This document shows, one piece after another, positions 7,725-16,875 of a DNA stretch of 64,000 bases. The stretch's first letter is position 1, and each line of letters starts with the position of its first letter. The position numbers and the translations under genes are program-made. Below the pieces are notes generated by a model. That model made no database searches, had not been told where the DNA came from, and was given only the letters and a program-made list of their open reading frames with translations. The stretch comes from DATLFA01 sp039934635 (lineage in GTDB: Bacteria; Actinomycetota; Acidimicrobiia; Acidimicrobiales; WLNW01): NCBI GenBank assembly GCA_039934635.1, contig JBDTLT010000002.1:50591-114590 (forward strand), in the 5' to 3' direction.

Positions 7725-9117
7725 CGGTGCCGCGGAAGAACTCGGGATCGACACCGTAGAGCTTGACCTGGTTGGTGAATACGAAGTCGCGGAACTGTTC
7801 TTCGTCGAGCAGGCCGTGTTCGACGAGCTCCCACGCTTCTTCGAGCGGTTCGGCGAAATCAGGTACATCCCAGTGCCCGATGTCGCTGCCCATGATCGCC
7901 GGCACACGCGCTCCAAGTGGATTGACGCGAGGATCGAACGCGAGCGCCACGAGTGGATCGTCCGCCTCGCAACCCCAATAGAAGTTGGTGCAGAACTGGT
8001 CGCGGATGTCTTCGACGCTGCGCACACCGCTCCGCGCGTAGTCATCGCGTTCCGCGTCGCGTCCGGTGCCCAACGATGACGCCAGTTCGTCGGGGCCGAA
8101 GCGGGCGAGGTCGCTGCCATACGTGGCGATCAACTCCGCGTAGCGCGCCCGGTCGATGTTGTCGGGATTGAGCCGCGCCATGTTCGGCCCGCCGCGTTTC
8201 TTCCACCGCGCGACGAGATCACCGTAGAGCCGGACGCCCACTGCGACGCCGCCTTCGAGCAGCGCGATCCGCAGATCGGGGAAGCGCTTGGTGACGCCAC
8301 CGAAGAACAACGACCGCGCCAAGAGATCGCCTGATGCGGCGAAGTGGCCGCAGTGGTTGAACATGTAGTTGCTGCTCGATGCCCGATCGGAGAAACCCAT
8401 CGACGGGGAGTGACAGGCGAGCGGCACCTTGAGTTCGACGGCTCGCTTCCAGAACGGGTCGTAGTCATGCGGGCTGTCGATGCCGTACGCGTCGATGAAA
8501 CGGATGCGATGGCGTATCTCGGGGGAGGCATCGGCGAATTGTGGAACCGGTCGCGCTACGAAACTTGCGATACAGCCCACCTTCAATCCGAGCTTGCGGA
8601 TGTGTTCGAGTTCGGCGATCGCCTCGTCCGGCGTGTGCATGGGGATGAGCCCGGCCACGGTCATGCGGTCCGAATACGGGCGGTACTGCTCGGCGATCCA
8701 TTCGTTGAACCAATGGCACAACCCGCGCCGCGCGGTCTCGTCATCGTTGTGCATCAAGCCGAACGAGACGGTGGGATAGAGCACGGAGAAGTCGATGCCC
8801 GCCTCGTCGAGGCGTTCGTAGTACATCTTCGGGATGGTGACGGTGGCGAAGTAGTCGGTGTCGCCGGGCGGAACCCAGAACGGTGGAGCCGGGTTGCGGG
8901 TGAAGTGACGCTCTTCGGTCGTCTGCTGTCCCCATGGCTTGCCGAAGGCCGACATCGGCGCGCCGGCAAACGGGTTGTAGGCCTCGAGGAGTTCGCCCGC
9001 GCCGTGATCGCGTACGTAGGCATGGAACGGCTGACGGAGATCTACGTAGTGCCCGTCACCGTCGATCACCGGATGTTGCAGCTTCGCTCGCAGTCGCGCT
9101 GAGCCCGTCGTCACCAT
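7693..9117 (-). CDS. PF04909-type amidohydrolase
   Basis: 474-aa TIM-barrel metal-dependent hydrolase/decarboxylase family protein. It opens with VIDGDGHYVDL (in place of the D.H..E strand-1 motif), has VPLACHSPSMG in the barrel, and continues with RFPDLRIALLEGG and a late IMGSDIGHWDVPD. It is one of three such proteins in the window. ATG 9117 is preceded by GGAGG at the right spacing; the upstream in-frame extension to 9231 would enter argG and lacks support. Divergent from argG with about 67 bases between them. Substrates range from decarboxylated aromatics to lactones, so no reaction is assigned. Confidence 0.85.
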   Translation of the reverse strand: MVTTGSARLRAKLQHPVIDGDGHYVDLRQPFHAYVRDHGAGELLEAYNPFAGAPMSAFGKPWGQQTTEERHFTRNPAPPFWVPPGDTDYFATVTIPKMYYERLDEAGIDFSVLYPTVSFGLMHNDDETARRGLCHWFNEWIAEQYRPYSDRMTVAGLIPMHTPDEAIAELEHIRKLGLKVGCIASFVARPVPQFADASPEIRHRIRFIDAYGIDSPHDYDPFWKRAVELKVPLACHSPSMGFSDRASSSNYMFNHCGHFAASGDLLARSLFFGGVTKRFPDLRIALLEGGVAVGVRLYGDLVARWKKRGGPNMARLNPDNIDRARYAELIATYGSDLARFGPDELASSLGTGRDAERDDYARSGVRSVEDIRDQFCTNFYWGCEADDPLVALAFDPRVNPLGARVPAIMGSDIGHWDVPDFAEPLEEAWELVEHGLLDEEQFRDFVFTNQVKLYGVDPEFFRGTVIESAAAAVG

Positions 9118-9170
9118 GGCGCCTCCAACCCTCGTGGCGCAAACATTCTCGCGCGGACAGGCGGCACCGG

Positions 9171-9176
9171 TAGCGT
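9171..9176 (+). promoter_or_regulatory. Candidate -10 box (TAGCGT) for argG
   Basis: TAGCGT ends eight bases before the argG ATG, with no Shine-Dalgarno between. Leaderless arrangement inferred. Confidence 0.5.
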
Positions 9177-9184
9177 GACGCCCC

Positions 9185-10510
9185 ATGTCCAGCGTCCTCA
9201 CCTCACTGCCGATCGGCGAACGCGTCGGCATCGCATTCTCCGGTGGTCTCGATACTTCGGCGGCCGTCGCATGGATGCGCGAGAAGGGGGCACTGCCCTG
9301 CGCTTATACGGCCGATCTCGGCCAACCCGACGAGCCTGATCTGGCCGAAGTGCAATCGCGAGCGCTGGCCTACGGCGCCGAGATCGCGCGCCTCGTCGAT
9401 TGCCGGCTCGAGCTCGTTCGCGAGGGCCTGGTCGCGTTGCAGTGCGGCGCGTTCCATATTTCGACCGCGGGCAAGACCTACTTCAACACGACGCCGTTGG
9501 GCCGCGCCGTCACGGGCACCTTGTTGGTGCGGGCGATGCAGGACGATGGTGTCGACATCTGGGGCGATGGCTCGACCTACAAGGGCAACGACATCGAGCG
9601 GTTCTATCGCTACGGGTTGCTGGTCAACCAACGACTACGGATCTACAAGCCGTGGCTCGACGAGACCTTCGTCGACGAGCTCGGCGGCCGGGCCGAGATG
9701 AGTGAGTGGCTGCTGGCGCGTGGCTACGAGTACCGCGCGAGCAAAGAGAAGGCCTACTCGACCGACGCCAACATTTGGGGCGCGACGCACGAGGCCAAGA
9801 GCCTCGAGTTCCTGCACGAGGGTATGGATCTCGTCGAGCCGCTCATGGGCGTGCGTCATTGGGACGCCCATGTGCCGATCGAGCCCGAGATCGTGTCGGT
9901 CGCATTCGCGGATGGTTGGCCGGTGTCGATCAACGGCATCGAGTTCGGGTCGCTGATCGAGCTCGTCCACGAGGCCAACCGCATCGGCGGGCGCCACGGC
10001 CTCGGCACGAGCGATCAGATCGAGAACCGCATCATCGAGGCAAAGAGCCGCGGTATCTACGAGGCACCGGGGATGGCGCTGTTGTTCGTGGCGTACGAGC
10101 GGCTTGTGTCGGCTATCCACAACGAAGGTGCCATCGACAACTACCGCACGATGGGTCGTCGCCTAGGGCGGCTGTTGTACGAGGGTCGGTGGTTCGACCC
10201 GCAGGCGATGATGTTGCGCGATTCGCTCACGCGTTGGATCGGGTCGATGATCACCGGCACGGTTACGCTGCGACTGCGCCGCGGCGACGACTACACCGTC
10301 GTCGACACGACCGGCCCCAACCTGACGTATCACCCCGAGCGACTGTCGATGGAAAAGACCGAAGGCGCGTTCGGCCCGCTCGATCGCATCGGCCAACTGA
10401 CATTGCGCAATCTCGACATCGAGGACTCGCGCAACAAAATCGAGCTCTATCGCCAGACAGGCGCGCTGCCGAAGAGCGCCGGACTCGGCGAGCTGGACCC
10501 CGCAGAGTGA
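9185..10510 (+). CDS. argG: Argininosuccinate synthase
   Basis: 441-aa enzyme joining citrulline and aspartate with ATP in arginine synthesis. The PP-loop is GIAFSGGLDTSAAV near residue 16. QCGAFHISTAGKTYFNTTPLG and GDGSTYKGNDIERFYRYG are also diagnostic. Length and motifs match the long E. coli-type ArgG rather than the ~400-aa type usual in actinobacteria. No other arg gene is nearby, so it sits outside an arginine operon. ATG 9185 is supported by the family start and a TAGCGT box eight bases upstream. Confidence 0.96.
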   Translation: MSSVLTSLPIGERVGIAFSGGLDTSAAVAWMREKGALPCAYTADLGQPDEPDLAEVQSRALAYGAEIARLVDCRLELVREGLVALQCGAFHISTAGKTYFNTTPLGRAVTGTLLVRAMQDDGVDIWGDGSTYKGNDIERFYRYGLLVNQRLRIYKPWLDETFVDELGGRAEMSEWLLARGYEYRASKEKAYSTDANIWGATHEAKSLEFLHEGMDLVEPLMGVRHWDAHVPIEPEIVSVAFADGWPVSINGIEFGSLIELVHEANRIGGRHGLGTSDQIENRIIEAKSRGIYEAPGMALLFVAYERLVSAIHNEGAIDNYRTMGRRLGRLLYEGRWFDPQAMMLRDSLTRWIGSMITGTVTLRLRRGDDYTVVDTTGPNLTYHPERLSMEKTEGAFGPLDRIGQLTLRNLDIEDSRNKIELYRQTGALPKSAGLGELDPAE

Positions 10511-10639
10511 CGCGCTCGATGCGCTGTTTCCAGCCAAATTAACGGCAGCCTCGGCAGTCAACAAAAGCACAATTTTCGGTAAAGGTCACCCACCGCGCGG
10601 ACCGAAATACCTGGGATCCAGTGAGCCGGGAGACCCAGC

Positions 10640-11956
10640 ATGCCCGCGACTGACATCGTTTCCAGTTCCGATGCCGCGCACCTTTTGCGTCGAGTGGGCT
10701 TTGGCCCGACCGCCGCGGAGATCCAATCATTGACGGGCCTGACCCGGCAGGCGGCCGTCGCGTCGGTGATGAACTTCGCCGGTGCCCCGGCCGTGGTGAG
10801 ACCGGCCGTCGACGACCGCGCCAACGAGTGGGATTGCTACGTCGACGCGCAGGAGTGGTGGGTCGAGCGCATGCGCACGACCACCACACCACTGCAAGAG
10901 AAGATGACGCTGTTCTGGCACAACCACTTCTGTTCGAGCCAGGACAAGCTCTTCGACATGGGCGCGATGTTCGACCAGAACCAGAAGTTCCGCACGCTCG
11001 GCATGGGCAGCTTCGAGACGCTGTGCCAGGCCATCGCCATCGATCCGGCGATGCTCGTCTACCTCGACAACGCGACGAATCGTGTTGGCGCGGAGCAGGA
11101 GAACTTCGCCCGTGAGCTCATGGAGCTCTTCACGTTGGGTGTCGGCCACTACACCGAGCAGGACGTCATCGCGATGGCGAAGGCGTGGACCGGGCACAAC
11201 ATCGTGGGGTGGAACGGGTCGTTCACCGACCCCACCTACGTCTACTACCCGGCGCGCCACGACAACACGAACAAGACACTGTTCGGCATCACGCAGAACT
11301 GGAACGGACCCGCGACGATCACCGAGATCTGCACCGGTTCGAAGAAGACCGAGTGCACGCAATTCATCGCCCGCAAGATGTGGAAGTACTTCGCCCACAC
11401 CACGCCGTCCGACACGCTGGTCAACGCTCTGGCGGGAGTGTTCGCCGGCACGATGGTCATCAGCGATCTGGTCGGCGCAATCTTGTTGCACGACGAATTC
11501 TGGGCGCCGGCGAGTCGCTGGGCGTTGGTCAAGAGCCCGGTGGAGTTCGTCGTCGACGTGCTGCGCCGTCTCGGGCGCCCCTCGACCGTGGCCGGTCTGC
11601 CATGGGCCGTCGAAGGCATGGGACAAGTGCTCTTCAACCCGCCCAACGTGGCCGGTTGGGGCCAGAACGCCTACTGGTTGTCGACGGCGACGGCGTGGGC
11701 CCGTGGCGGCTGGCTGAGCAACCTGAAGTGGCAGCTCGACGGCTGGAACTACTGGGACGAATTTCACCTCTCGGGCGGCAGCGCGCTCCCGGTGGCGACC
11801 GCCGTGCAGAAGATCTTCGACGACCTCGGCATCTTCGAACCGTCGCCCGCAACTCGCACCCAACTGACGTCATGGTGGAACGCCGAACCGACCTGGGCGA
11901 GACAACCCAACGCGTTGATCGTCGGCGCGATGTGTCCCGAATTCAACGTTGTGTGA
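10640..11956 (+). CDS. DUF1800 family protein
   Basis: 438-aa protein of the DUF1800 family (PF08811). It has the typical opening DAAHLLRRVGFGPTAAEI, the block WHNHFCSSQDK, then ENFARELMELFTLGVGHYTEQDV and a late FNPPNVAGWG. No signal peptide is obvious. DUF1800 genes are commonly paired with DUF1501 genes, as here: the stop is followed by the next start within 13 bases. Biochemical role is not established. The 129-base upstream gap is AT-rich for this genome and holds a GGGAG Shine-Dalgarno about eight bases before ATG. Confidence 0.88.
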   Translation: MPATDIVSSSDAAHLLRRVGFGPTAAEIQSLTGLTRQAAVASVMNFAGAPAVVRPAVDDRANEWDCYVDAQEWWVERMRTTTTPLQEKMTLFWHNHFCSSQDKLFDMGAMFDQNQKFRTLGMGSFETLCQAIAIDPAMLVYLDNATNRVGAEQENFARELMELFTLGVGHYTEQDVIAMAKAWTGHNIVGWNGSFTDPTYVYYPARHDNTNKTLFGITQNWNGPATITEICTGSKKTECTQFIARKMWKYFAHTTPSDTLVNALAGVFAGTMVISDLVGAILLHDEFWAPASRWALVKSPVEFVVDVLRRLGRPSTVAGLPWAVEGMGQVLFNPPNVAGWGQNAYWLSTATAWARGGWLSNLKWQLDGWNYWDEFHLSGGSALPVATAVQKIFDDLGIFEPSPATRTQLTSWWNAEPTWARQPNALIVGAMCPEFNVV

Positions 11957-11968
11957 GTGGAGCGAGCG

Positions 11969-14365
11969 ATGACGATGCGACGTATGCACAACGACGACAA
12001 GAAGCGCCGTGAATTCAGCCGGCGCCGGTTCTTGCAGGCGGCACTGGTCACTGGATCAGCGGCCGCAGTCGATCCGAAGTTCTTCTTCGGTGCCGACCCC
12101 GCCTTTGCCGGCCCGCCGTTGGGACCCTCCGATCACATCTTGGTGTTGATCGAGTTCGACGGCGGCAACGACGGGCTCAACACGCTGATCCCGTACACGA
12201 ACGGGTCGTACTACAGCTTGCGCGGCGGGCTCGCGATCCCGGCCAACACCGTGTTGCCCGTGGGTGACGGTCTCGGCTTCCATCCGAGCTTGCCGTACCT
12301 CAAGTCGCGTTGGGATGGTGGCGACGTCGCCATCATCCGGGGCATCGGACACGCCGATCTCGACCACAGTCACTTCTCTTGTATGGCCAAACTGCAATCA
12401 GGCACCGCCGGCAACGCGCCCACCTTGACCGGGTGGGTCGGGCGCTATCTCGACAACGCGGGGCTCGACGGTCTTGGCGCGATCTCGGTTGCCGACGGCG
12501 GCGTGCCCTTGCTGCTGCGCGGCAACTCGGCCGAAGTGACAGGTCTCCCGTCATGGTCGGGTGGGCTATTCGGTGCCGATCGCACGCAGACGGCGGATCG
12601 TGTCACCTACGAGTCGTTGAGTGCGATCAACACCACCGACGGCGGCAAGGGCTATTGGGGTGGCCAGGTCGGTCAGACGATCCACAGCGCGCTTGCGACC
12701 GCACAACTCGTCAACCCGATCTATGCGCCGGCGATCGACGACGACCATCGCCTCGAACGTGATCTCATCCTGTGCGCTCGCATCATCAACCTCGACCTCG
12801 GCGCGCGCGTGCTGCACGTGCGGCTCGGGGGCTTCGACAATCACGACGATCAGCCCAATGACCACGCCACGCTGCTGAGCGAGTTCAACCGAGCGCTCGA
12901 CGCATTCTTCGTGAACCTCGCACCGCAGTATCAATCGCGGGTCACGCTCGCGACGTTCTCCGAATTCGGTCGGCGCGTTCGCCCGAACGACTCGCTCGGC
13001 ACCGACCATGGCACCGCGTCGACGGCATTCGTCATCGGTAGCCGTGTGAAGGGCGGCTTCTACGGCGAGCAGCCGTCGCTGACGAACCTCGACTCGCGCG
13101 GCGACCTGCGCCACAACATCGACTACCGGTCGATGTTCGCGACGCTGCTGTCGGGTTGGCTGCGCGCCGATGACGCGCAGGTGCTGGGGCAGTCGTTCGC
13201 GAAGCTCGACATGTTCGAGACCGGCACGTCGTGCGCCGCGGGTTTGATCGACAACATCCCGCTCGCGAATTCGTACAACGCCATTCGTCCCGTTCGCATC
13301 CTCGACACGCGGACCGGCAACGGTGCGACCAAGGCAATGATCGGGCCGGGCGGTGTCATCGATCTGGTGGTGGCGGGCCGCGGCACGGTGCCGCCGAGTG
13401 GCACCGGTGCGGTCGTCATGAACATGACCGTCGCCGACCCGACCGCGGCGGGCTATCTCACCGTATGGCCGACCGGGGATGCGCGACCCGAGGCGTCGAA
13501 CCTCAACTTCGTGCCGGGTCAGGCCGTGCCGAACTTGGTGCTCGCCAAGCTCGGGCAGGGCGGCAAGGTCAGCATCTACAACTTCACTGGCTCGACCAAC
13601 GTCATCGCGGATGTGATGGGGTGGTTCCCGCTCACCAATAGCTACCAGCCACTCGTTCCGCGGCGGTTGCTCGATACCCGCACCGGCACCGGTGCTCCTG
13701 TTGCCCGCGTGGGCGCCAACCAGACGCTGAAGCTCTCGGTGCTCGGTCGTGGTGGGGTGCCGGCGTCAGGTGTCGACGCGGTCGTGCTCAACGTGACCGC
13801 GGCGGAGTCGTCGATGACCGGCTACCTCACGGTGTGGCCTACGGGACAACCGCTGCCGAACTCGTCGAACCTCAACTTGGCGCCCGGCCGCGTAGTGCCG
13901 AACCTCGTCATCTCGAAGCTGGGCAACGACGGCACGGTCAGCTTCTACAACTATGCGGGCGACACCCACATCATCGCCGACGTCATGGGCTGGTTCCCCG
14001 CAGCGAGCGGATTTCACTCGCTCAGCCCGTTGCGCATCCTCGACACGCGCGTCGGCAACGGTGTGCGCGGTCCGATCGGCGCGCGTCGTTCGATCGACGC
14101 CGACGGATTGTGTCGCGGTGGTGTCCCGTCGAACGCGAAGGCGATCGTCATCAACGTCACTGCCGTCGCGCCGACGGCGGGTGGCTACATCACCGTGTGG
14201 CCCAGCGGCGAGGCGCGGCCCGATTCGTCGAACCTCAACTTCGTGCCGGGCCAGACCGTGCCGAACCTCGTCATCACCAAGGTCGGTATCGAGGGCATGG
14301 TCAGCTTCTACAACGACGCCGGCGACACCCACGTCATCGCCGACGTCATGGGCTGGTTCGAATAG
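11969..14365 (+). CDS. Tat-exported DUF1501 protein with three C-terminal repeats
   Basis: 798-aa protein. Residues 1-50 form a twin-arginine signal (SRRRFLQAALVTGSAAA), so it is exported folded. Residues about 55-420 are the DUF1501 domain, related to the alkaline phosphatase/sulfatase fold: LVLIEFDGGNDGLNTLIPY near the start, HADLDHSHF, VRLGGFDNHDDQ and FSEFGRRV..N. From about residue 440 three repeats follow, each with (I/L)LDTR.G.G, GYLTVWPTG, SNLN..PG..VPNLV and IADVMGWF. Start 11969 is chosen because GGAGCGAG precedes it; the GTG at 11957 is in frame but unsupported. The family is often annotated as sulfatase-like, but activity is unproven. The repeats suggest a surface-binding role. 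Confidence 0.88.
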   Translation: MTMRRMHNDDKKRREFSRRRFLQAALVTGSAAAVDPKFFFGADPAFAGPPLGPSDHILVLIEFDGGNDGLNTLIPYTNGSYYSLRGGLAIPANTVLPVGDGLGFHPSLPYLKSRWDGGDVAIIRGIGHADLDHSHFSCMAKLQSGTAGNAPTLTGWVGRYLDNAGLDGLGAISVADGGVPLLLRGNSAEVTGLPSWSGGLFGADRTQTADRVTYESLSAINTTDGGKGYWGGQVGQTIHSALATAQLVNPIYAPAIDDDHRLERDLILCARIINLDLGARVLHVRLGGFDNHDDQPNDHATLLSEFNRALDAFFVNLAPQYQSRVTLATFSEFGRRVRPNDSLGTDHGTASTAFVIGSRVKGGFYGEQPSLTNLDSRGDLRHNIDYRSMFATLLSGWLRADDAQVLGQSFAKLDMFETGTSCAAGLIDNIPLANSYNAIRPVRILDTRTGNGATKAMIGPGGVIDLVVAGRGTVPPSGTGAVVMNMTVADPTAAGYLTVWPTGDARPEASNLNFVPGQAVPNLVLAKLGQGGKVSIYNFTGSTNVIADVMGWFPLTNSYQPLVPRRLLDTRTGTGAPVARVGANQTLKLSVLGRGGVPASGVDAVVLNVTAAESSMTGYLTVWPTGQPLPNSSNLNLAPGRVVPNLVISKLGNDGTVSFYNYAGDTHIIADVMGWFPAASGFHSLSPLRILDTRVGNGVRGPIGARRSIDADGLCRGGVPSNAKAIVINVTAVAPTAGGYITVWPSGEARPDSSNLNFVPGQTVPNLVITKVGIEGMVSFYNDAGDTHVIADVMGWFE
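13283..14359 (+). repeat. Three tandem ~123-codon protein repeats
   Basis: The LDTR motif codons begin at 13298, 13667 and 14036, exactly 369 bases (123 codons) apart each time. The unit-end GWF codons end at 13627, 13996 and 14359, so the third copy lacks two codons. Protein conservation is much stronger than nucleotide identity, which indicates old duplication under selection. Confidence 0.9.
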
Positions 14366-14397
14366 CCTCGCGCCGACCCGTTCTTCTGGGGGAGTCG

Positions 14398-15228
14398 ATG
14401 CTCGAGACAGAACCGTTGCGCGGCAAGACCGCGGTGATCACCGGTGGGGCCGGCGGTATGGGCGCCGGTATCTCCCGGTTATTCGCGGCCGCGGGTGCGA
14501 TGGTCGTGGTGAACGACGTCGACGCGGACCTGCTGGCCACGACGCAGCGCGAGATCGAACATCGTGACGGTCTGGTCGTGGCGGTCCACGGCGACATCAC
14601 CGAGGCCGAGACGGTGACGCGCTTGCGCGAGACGGCGATCGAGGCCGGCCGCGGGCGCGTCGACATTTTGGTCAACAACGTGGGCGACTTCCGCCCCGGT
14701 CATGGATTGTTCGTGCGTACCGACGAGGAAGGTTGGCGGGCGCAGTACGCGATCACGCTCGAGCACGTCTTTCGCTGCATGCACGCGTTCATACCGATCA
14801 TGCAGGCGCAGGGGTCCGGCGCGATCGTCAACAACGCCACGGTCGAAGCAATGCGGGGCATTCCCTACAACAGCGTCTACTCCGCCTTCAACGCGGGTGT
14901 CGTCGCGTTCACCAAGAGCATGGCGGTCGAACTCGGCCGTGACGGCATCCGGGTCAACTGCATCGCCCCCGACATGGCCGACACCTTGCAGACGCCGGCG
15001 GAGGCCATGCTGCGCGGCCGCGATCCAGAGCTGATCAAGAGCTGGATCCCGCTCGGCCGCTTCGGTTTGGCCGAGGACTACGCCAAGGTGGTGCTGTTCT
15101 TGGCCAGCGACATGGCGAGCTATGTAACCGGCCACTGCATACCCGTCGATGGCGGCACGATCGCCGCCAGCGGCTGGTACGGCCGGTATCAGAAGAAGGG
15201 CTTCACCAACTTGCCCGACAACCCCTGA
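14398..15228 (+). CDS. SDR-family protein with altered catalytic residues
   Basis: 276-aa Rossmann protein with the cofactor motif TGGAGGMGAG at residues 15-24 and the structural motif NNVG, so NAD(P) binding is likely. The active-site region is abnormal: YSAFN at 161-165 has Asn where the catalytic Lys of YXXXK belongs. The usual Ser region reads NNATVEA and the usual helix-4 Asn region reads YAITLEH. A normal SDR reaction is therefore doubtful. The C-terminal PVDGG is conserved. ATG 14398 follows GGGGGAG. It follows the DUF1501 gene by 32 bases on the same strand and could be co-transcribed. Confidence 0.85.
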   Translation: MLETEPLRGKTAVITGGAGGMGAGISRLFAAAGAMVVVNDVDADLLATTQREIEHRDGLVVAVHGDITEAETVTRLRETAIEAGRGRVDILVNNVGDFRPGHGLFVRTDEEGWRAQYAITLEHVFRCMHAFIPIMQAQGSGAIVNNATVEAMRGIPYNSVYSAFNAGVVAFTKSMAVELGRDGIRVNCIAPDMADTLQTPAEAMLRGRDPELIKSWIPLGRFGLAEDYAKVVLFLASDMASYVTGHCIPVDGGTIAASGWYGRYQKKGFTNLPDNP

Positions 15229-15250
15229 CCGGCTCTCAGGGCTCGAGGTC

Positions 15251-16351
15251 TCAGGGCTTCAGCGTCGCCAGCCCGCGGCGGTACGAGTACCAACGGCCCG
15301 TGTCGAAGTCGAACAGCTTGCACGCACGCGTCGTGCGGATGTAATCGCTGAGGCGCATCTTGCGTTCGGCGACGATCCCGGGGAACGCATCTTTGATGGC
15401 TTCGGCAGCCCGCGTCAGGTGATAGCAGGGGATGCGCACATCGACGTGATGCGGCACGTGGATGAAGATCCAGTGGAAGAAGAAGTTGAAACCCTTCGGC
15501 ACGCGCAGGATCGTCGTACCGGTGAGCTGCGCCTTGACTGGAGTCCAACCCTTGCGCAGCCATGCGATGCGGGGATCGATGTGATGGACGTAGACGGTCC
15601 AACCGATGATCCATCCGAACAACAAGAAGGGGACGACCAGCAGCTTCATCACGAGCCAGACGGCGTTGAAGATGTCGCCCGAGAAGAGGCCACCCAACAC
15701 CAATACGCCGAATGTCGTGATGGTGGCGACGGTGGTGACGAGTAGCCGATCACGCTTGATGCCGCGAACCCACTTGGCCGGTGGCGTGAACATCATCATG
15801 CGCTTGAGCCAGATGTTGCGCAGGTAGTACGCGCCGGCGCCGAACATCGACCACTCGAGTCGGTGGACGAGTCGTTTCGTCGTGCTCATCTCGGCGTAGT
15901 CCGCCGGGGTGACCGGGTGCCAGACGAAGTCCATGCCCTGCTTGGTCGTGTGCCGGTGATGGATGTGGTTGTGCCCGAGCTTCCAGGCATCGAACAGGTG
16001 CAGCGAGGGCAGCATCAACATGCGGCCGATGACGCCGTTGAGGCGACGGTTGGCAAAGAGCGCGCCGTGCGCGGCGTCGTGGCCGAGCACGAACAAGCCG
16101 GCGATCGAGAACCCGGTGAGGAGCCACAGCAGCCCGACGAGCCACCACGCGTGCGCGAAGTACAGCGCCACGATCGCCGCGAGATAGATGGCGAGGTCGC
16201 GCGCCACGAGGCCGAGGCCGCGACTGGTCGGCTGCGTGTAGCAGGACTCGGGTATGGCGTCGATGACCTCGATCAGTGACCCGGGCATATGTGGCCCGTC
16301 GTCGTCGCGGCGCACTGGCTCTCGCGTGCGAACTACACCATCGATGGTCAC
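15251..16351 (-). CDS. Membrane fatty acid desaturase
   Basis: 366-aa di-iron membrane desaturase. The histidine boxes are HDAAH (91-95), HNHIHH (127-132) and HVPHH (about 300). Hydrophobic pairs lie before the first box (about 50-90) and between boxes two and three (about 200-245). Such enzymes introduce double bonds into acyl chains, or hydroxylate or ketolate related lipids; substrate is not readable. AAGGAG precedes ATG 16351. The cold-shock gene lies 93 bases upstream on the same strand, and a joint role in membrane response to cold is a reasonable but unproven inference. Confidence 0.9.
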   Translation of the reverse strand: MTIDGVVRTREPVRRDDDGPHMPGSLIEVIDAIPESCYTQPTSRGLGLVARDLAIYLAAIVALYFAHAWWLVGLLWLLTGFSIAGLFVLGHDAAHGALFANRRLNGVIGRMLMLPSLHLFDAWKLGHNHIHHRHTTKQGMDFVWHPVTPADYAEMSTTKRLVHRLEWSMFGAGAYYLRNIWLKRMMMFTPPAKWVRGIKRDRLLVTTVATITTFGVLVLGGLFSGDIFNAVWLVMKLLVVPFLLFGWIIGWTVYVHHIDPRIAWLRKGWTPVKAQLTGTTILRVPKGFNFFFHWIFIHVPHHVDVRIPCYHLTRAAEAIKDAFPGIVAERKMRLSDYIRTTRACKLFDFDTGRWYSYRRGLATLKP

Positions 16352-16444
16352 GGGGCTCCTTGGAATGCGGCGACAGGGTGCTGTGCCGCGTTCATTCGTG
16401 GGGTCTCGGAATCTGGCGTCGTTCGGAGACGAGCCGACAAGAGT

Positions 16445-16645
16445 TCAGACAGGGCGGACGTTGACAGCCTCTTGACCTTTGCGGCCTTCGCCGATTTCGA
16501 ACTCGACGGCTTGGCCCTCGGTGAGGGATCGGAAGCCGCTCCCGGTGATGTTGGAAAAGTGGACGAACACATCGCCACCGTCAGGTTGGGAGATGAAGCC
16601 GTAGCCCTTCTCGTTGTTGAAGAACTTGACGGTACCTGTGGGCAT
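16445..16645 (-). CDS. Cold-shock domain protein
   Basis: 66-aa single-stranded nucleic-acid-binding OB-fold protein of the CspA family. RNP1 is KGYGFI and RNP2 is VFVHF; the start GTVKFFNNEKG and the end GQEAVNV are canonical. AAAGGA precedes the ATG. The 230-base upstream gap leaves room for a long leader: a TAACCT box lies at 16753-16748 and would give about 95 nt of 5' UTR, as in cold-regulated csp genes. Function as RNA chaperone is known for the family. Confidence 0.96.
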   Translation of the reverse strand: MPTGTVKFFNNEKGYGFISQPDGGDVFVHFSNITGSGFRSLTEGQAVEFEIGEGRKGQEAVNVRPV

Positions 16646-16768
16646 TGCAACTTTCCTTTACTGTCCTGGCGTCGGAAGTGGCCCTGTTCACACCCATTCA
16701 CGTGGGGAACTGGGTGCGACTCCGGTCTGCTGCGCGAACGCGCGGTCAGGTTACCGCGATGGCTGGGG

Positions 16769-16786
16769 CGAAGCGGTGCCGCTTCG
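16769..16786. terminator. GC-rich hairpin between AAA ATPase and csp
   Basis: CGAAGCGGTGCCGCTTCG is a perfect inverted repeat. On the plus strand it is followed by AACCTTTTT. It probably ends transcription from the AAA gene, although in that direction the tail is not U-rich. Confidence 0.45.
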
Positions 16787-16875
16787 AACCTTTTTGGTGG
16801 CACGGTAGGGGGGTTCTGGGCCCAATGGCCCACCCACGCGGCAGCCGTCGCCCGAAGCCCGAAGCGCGCGGGAGA

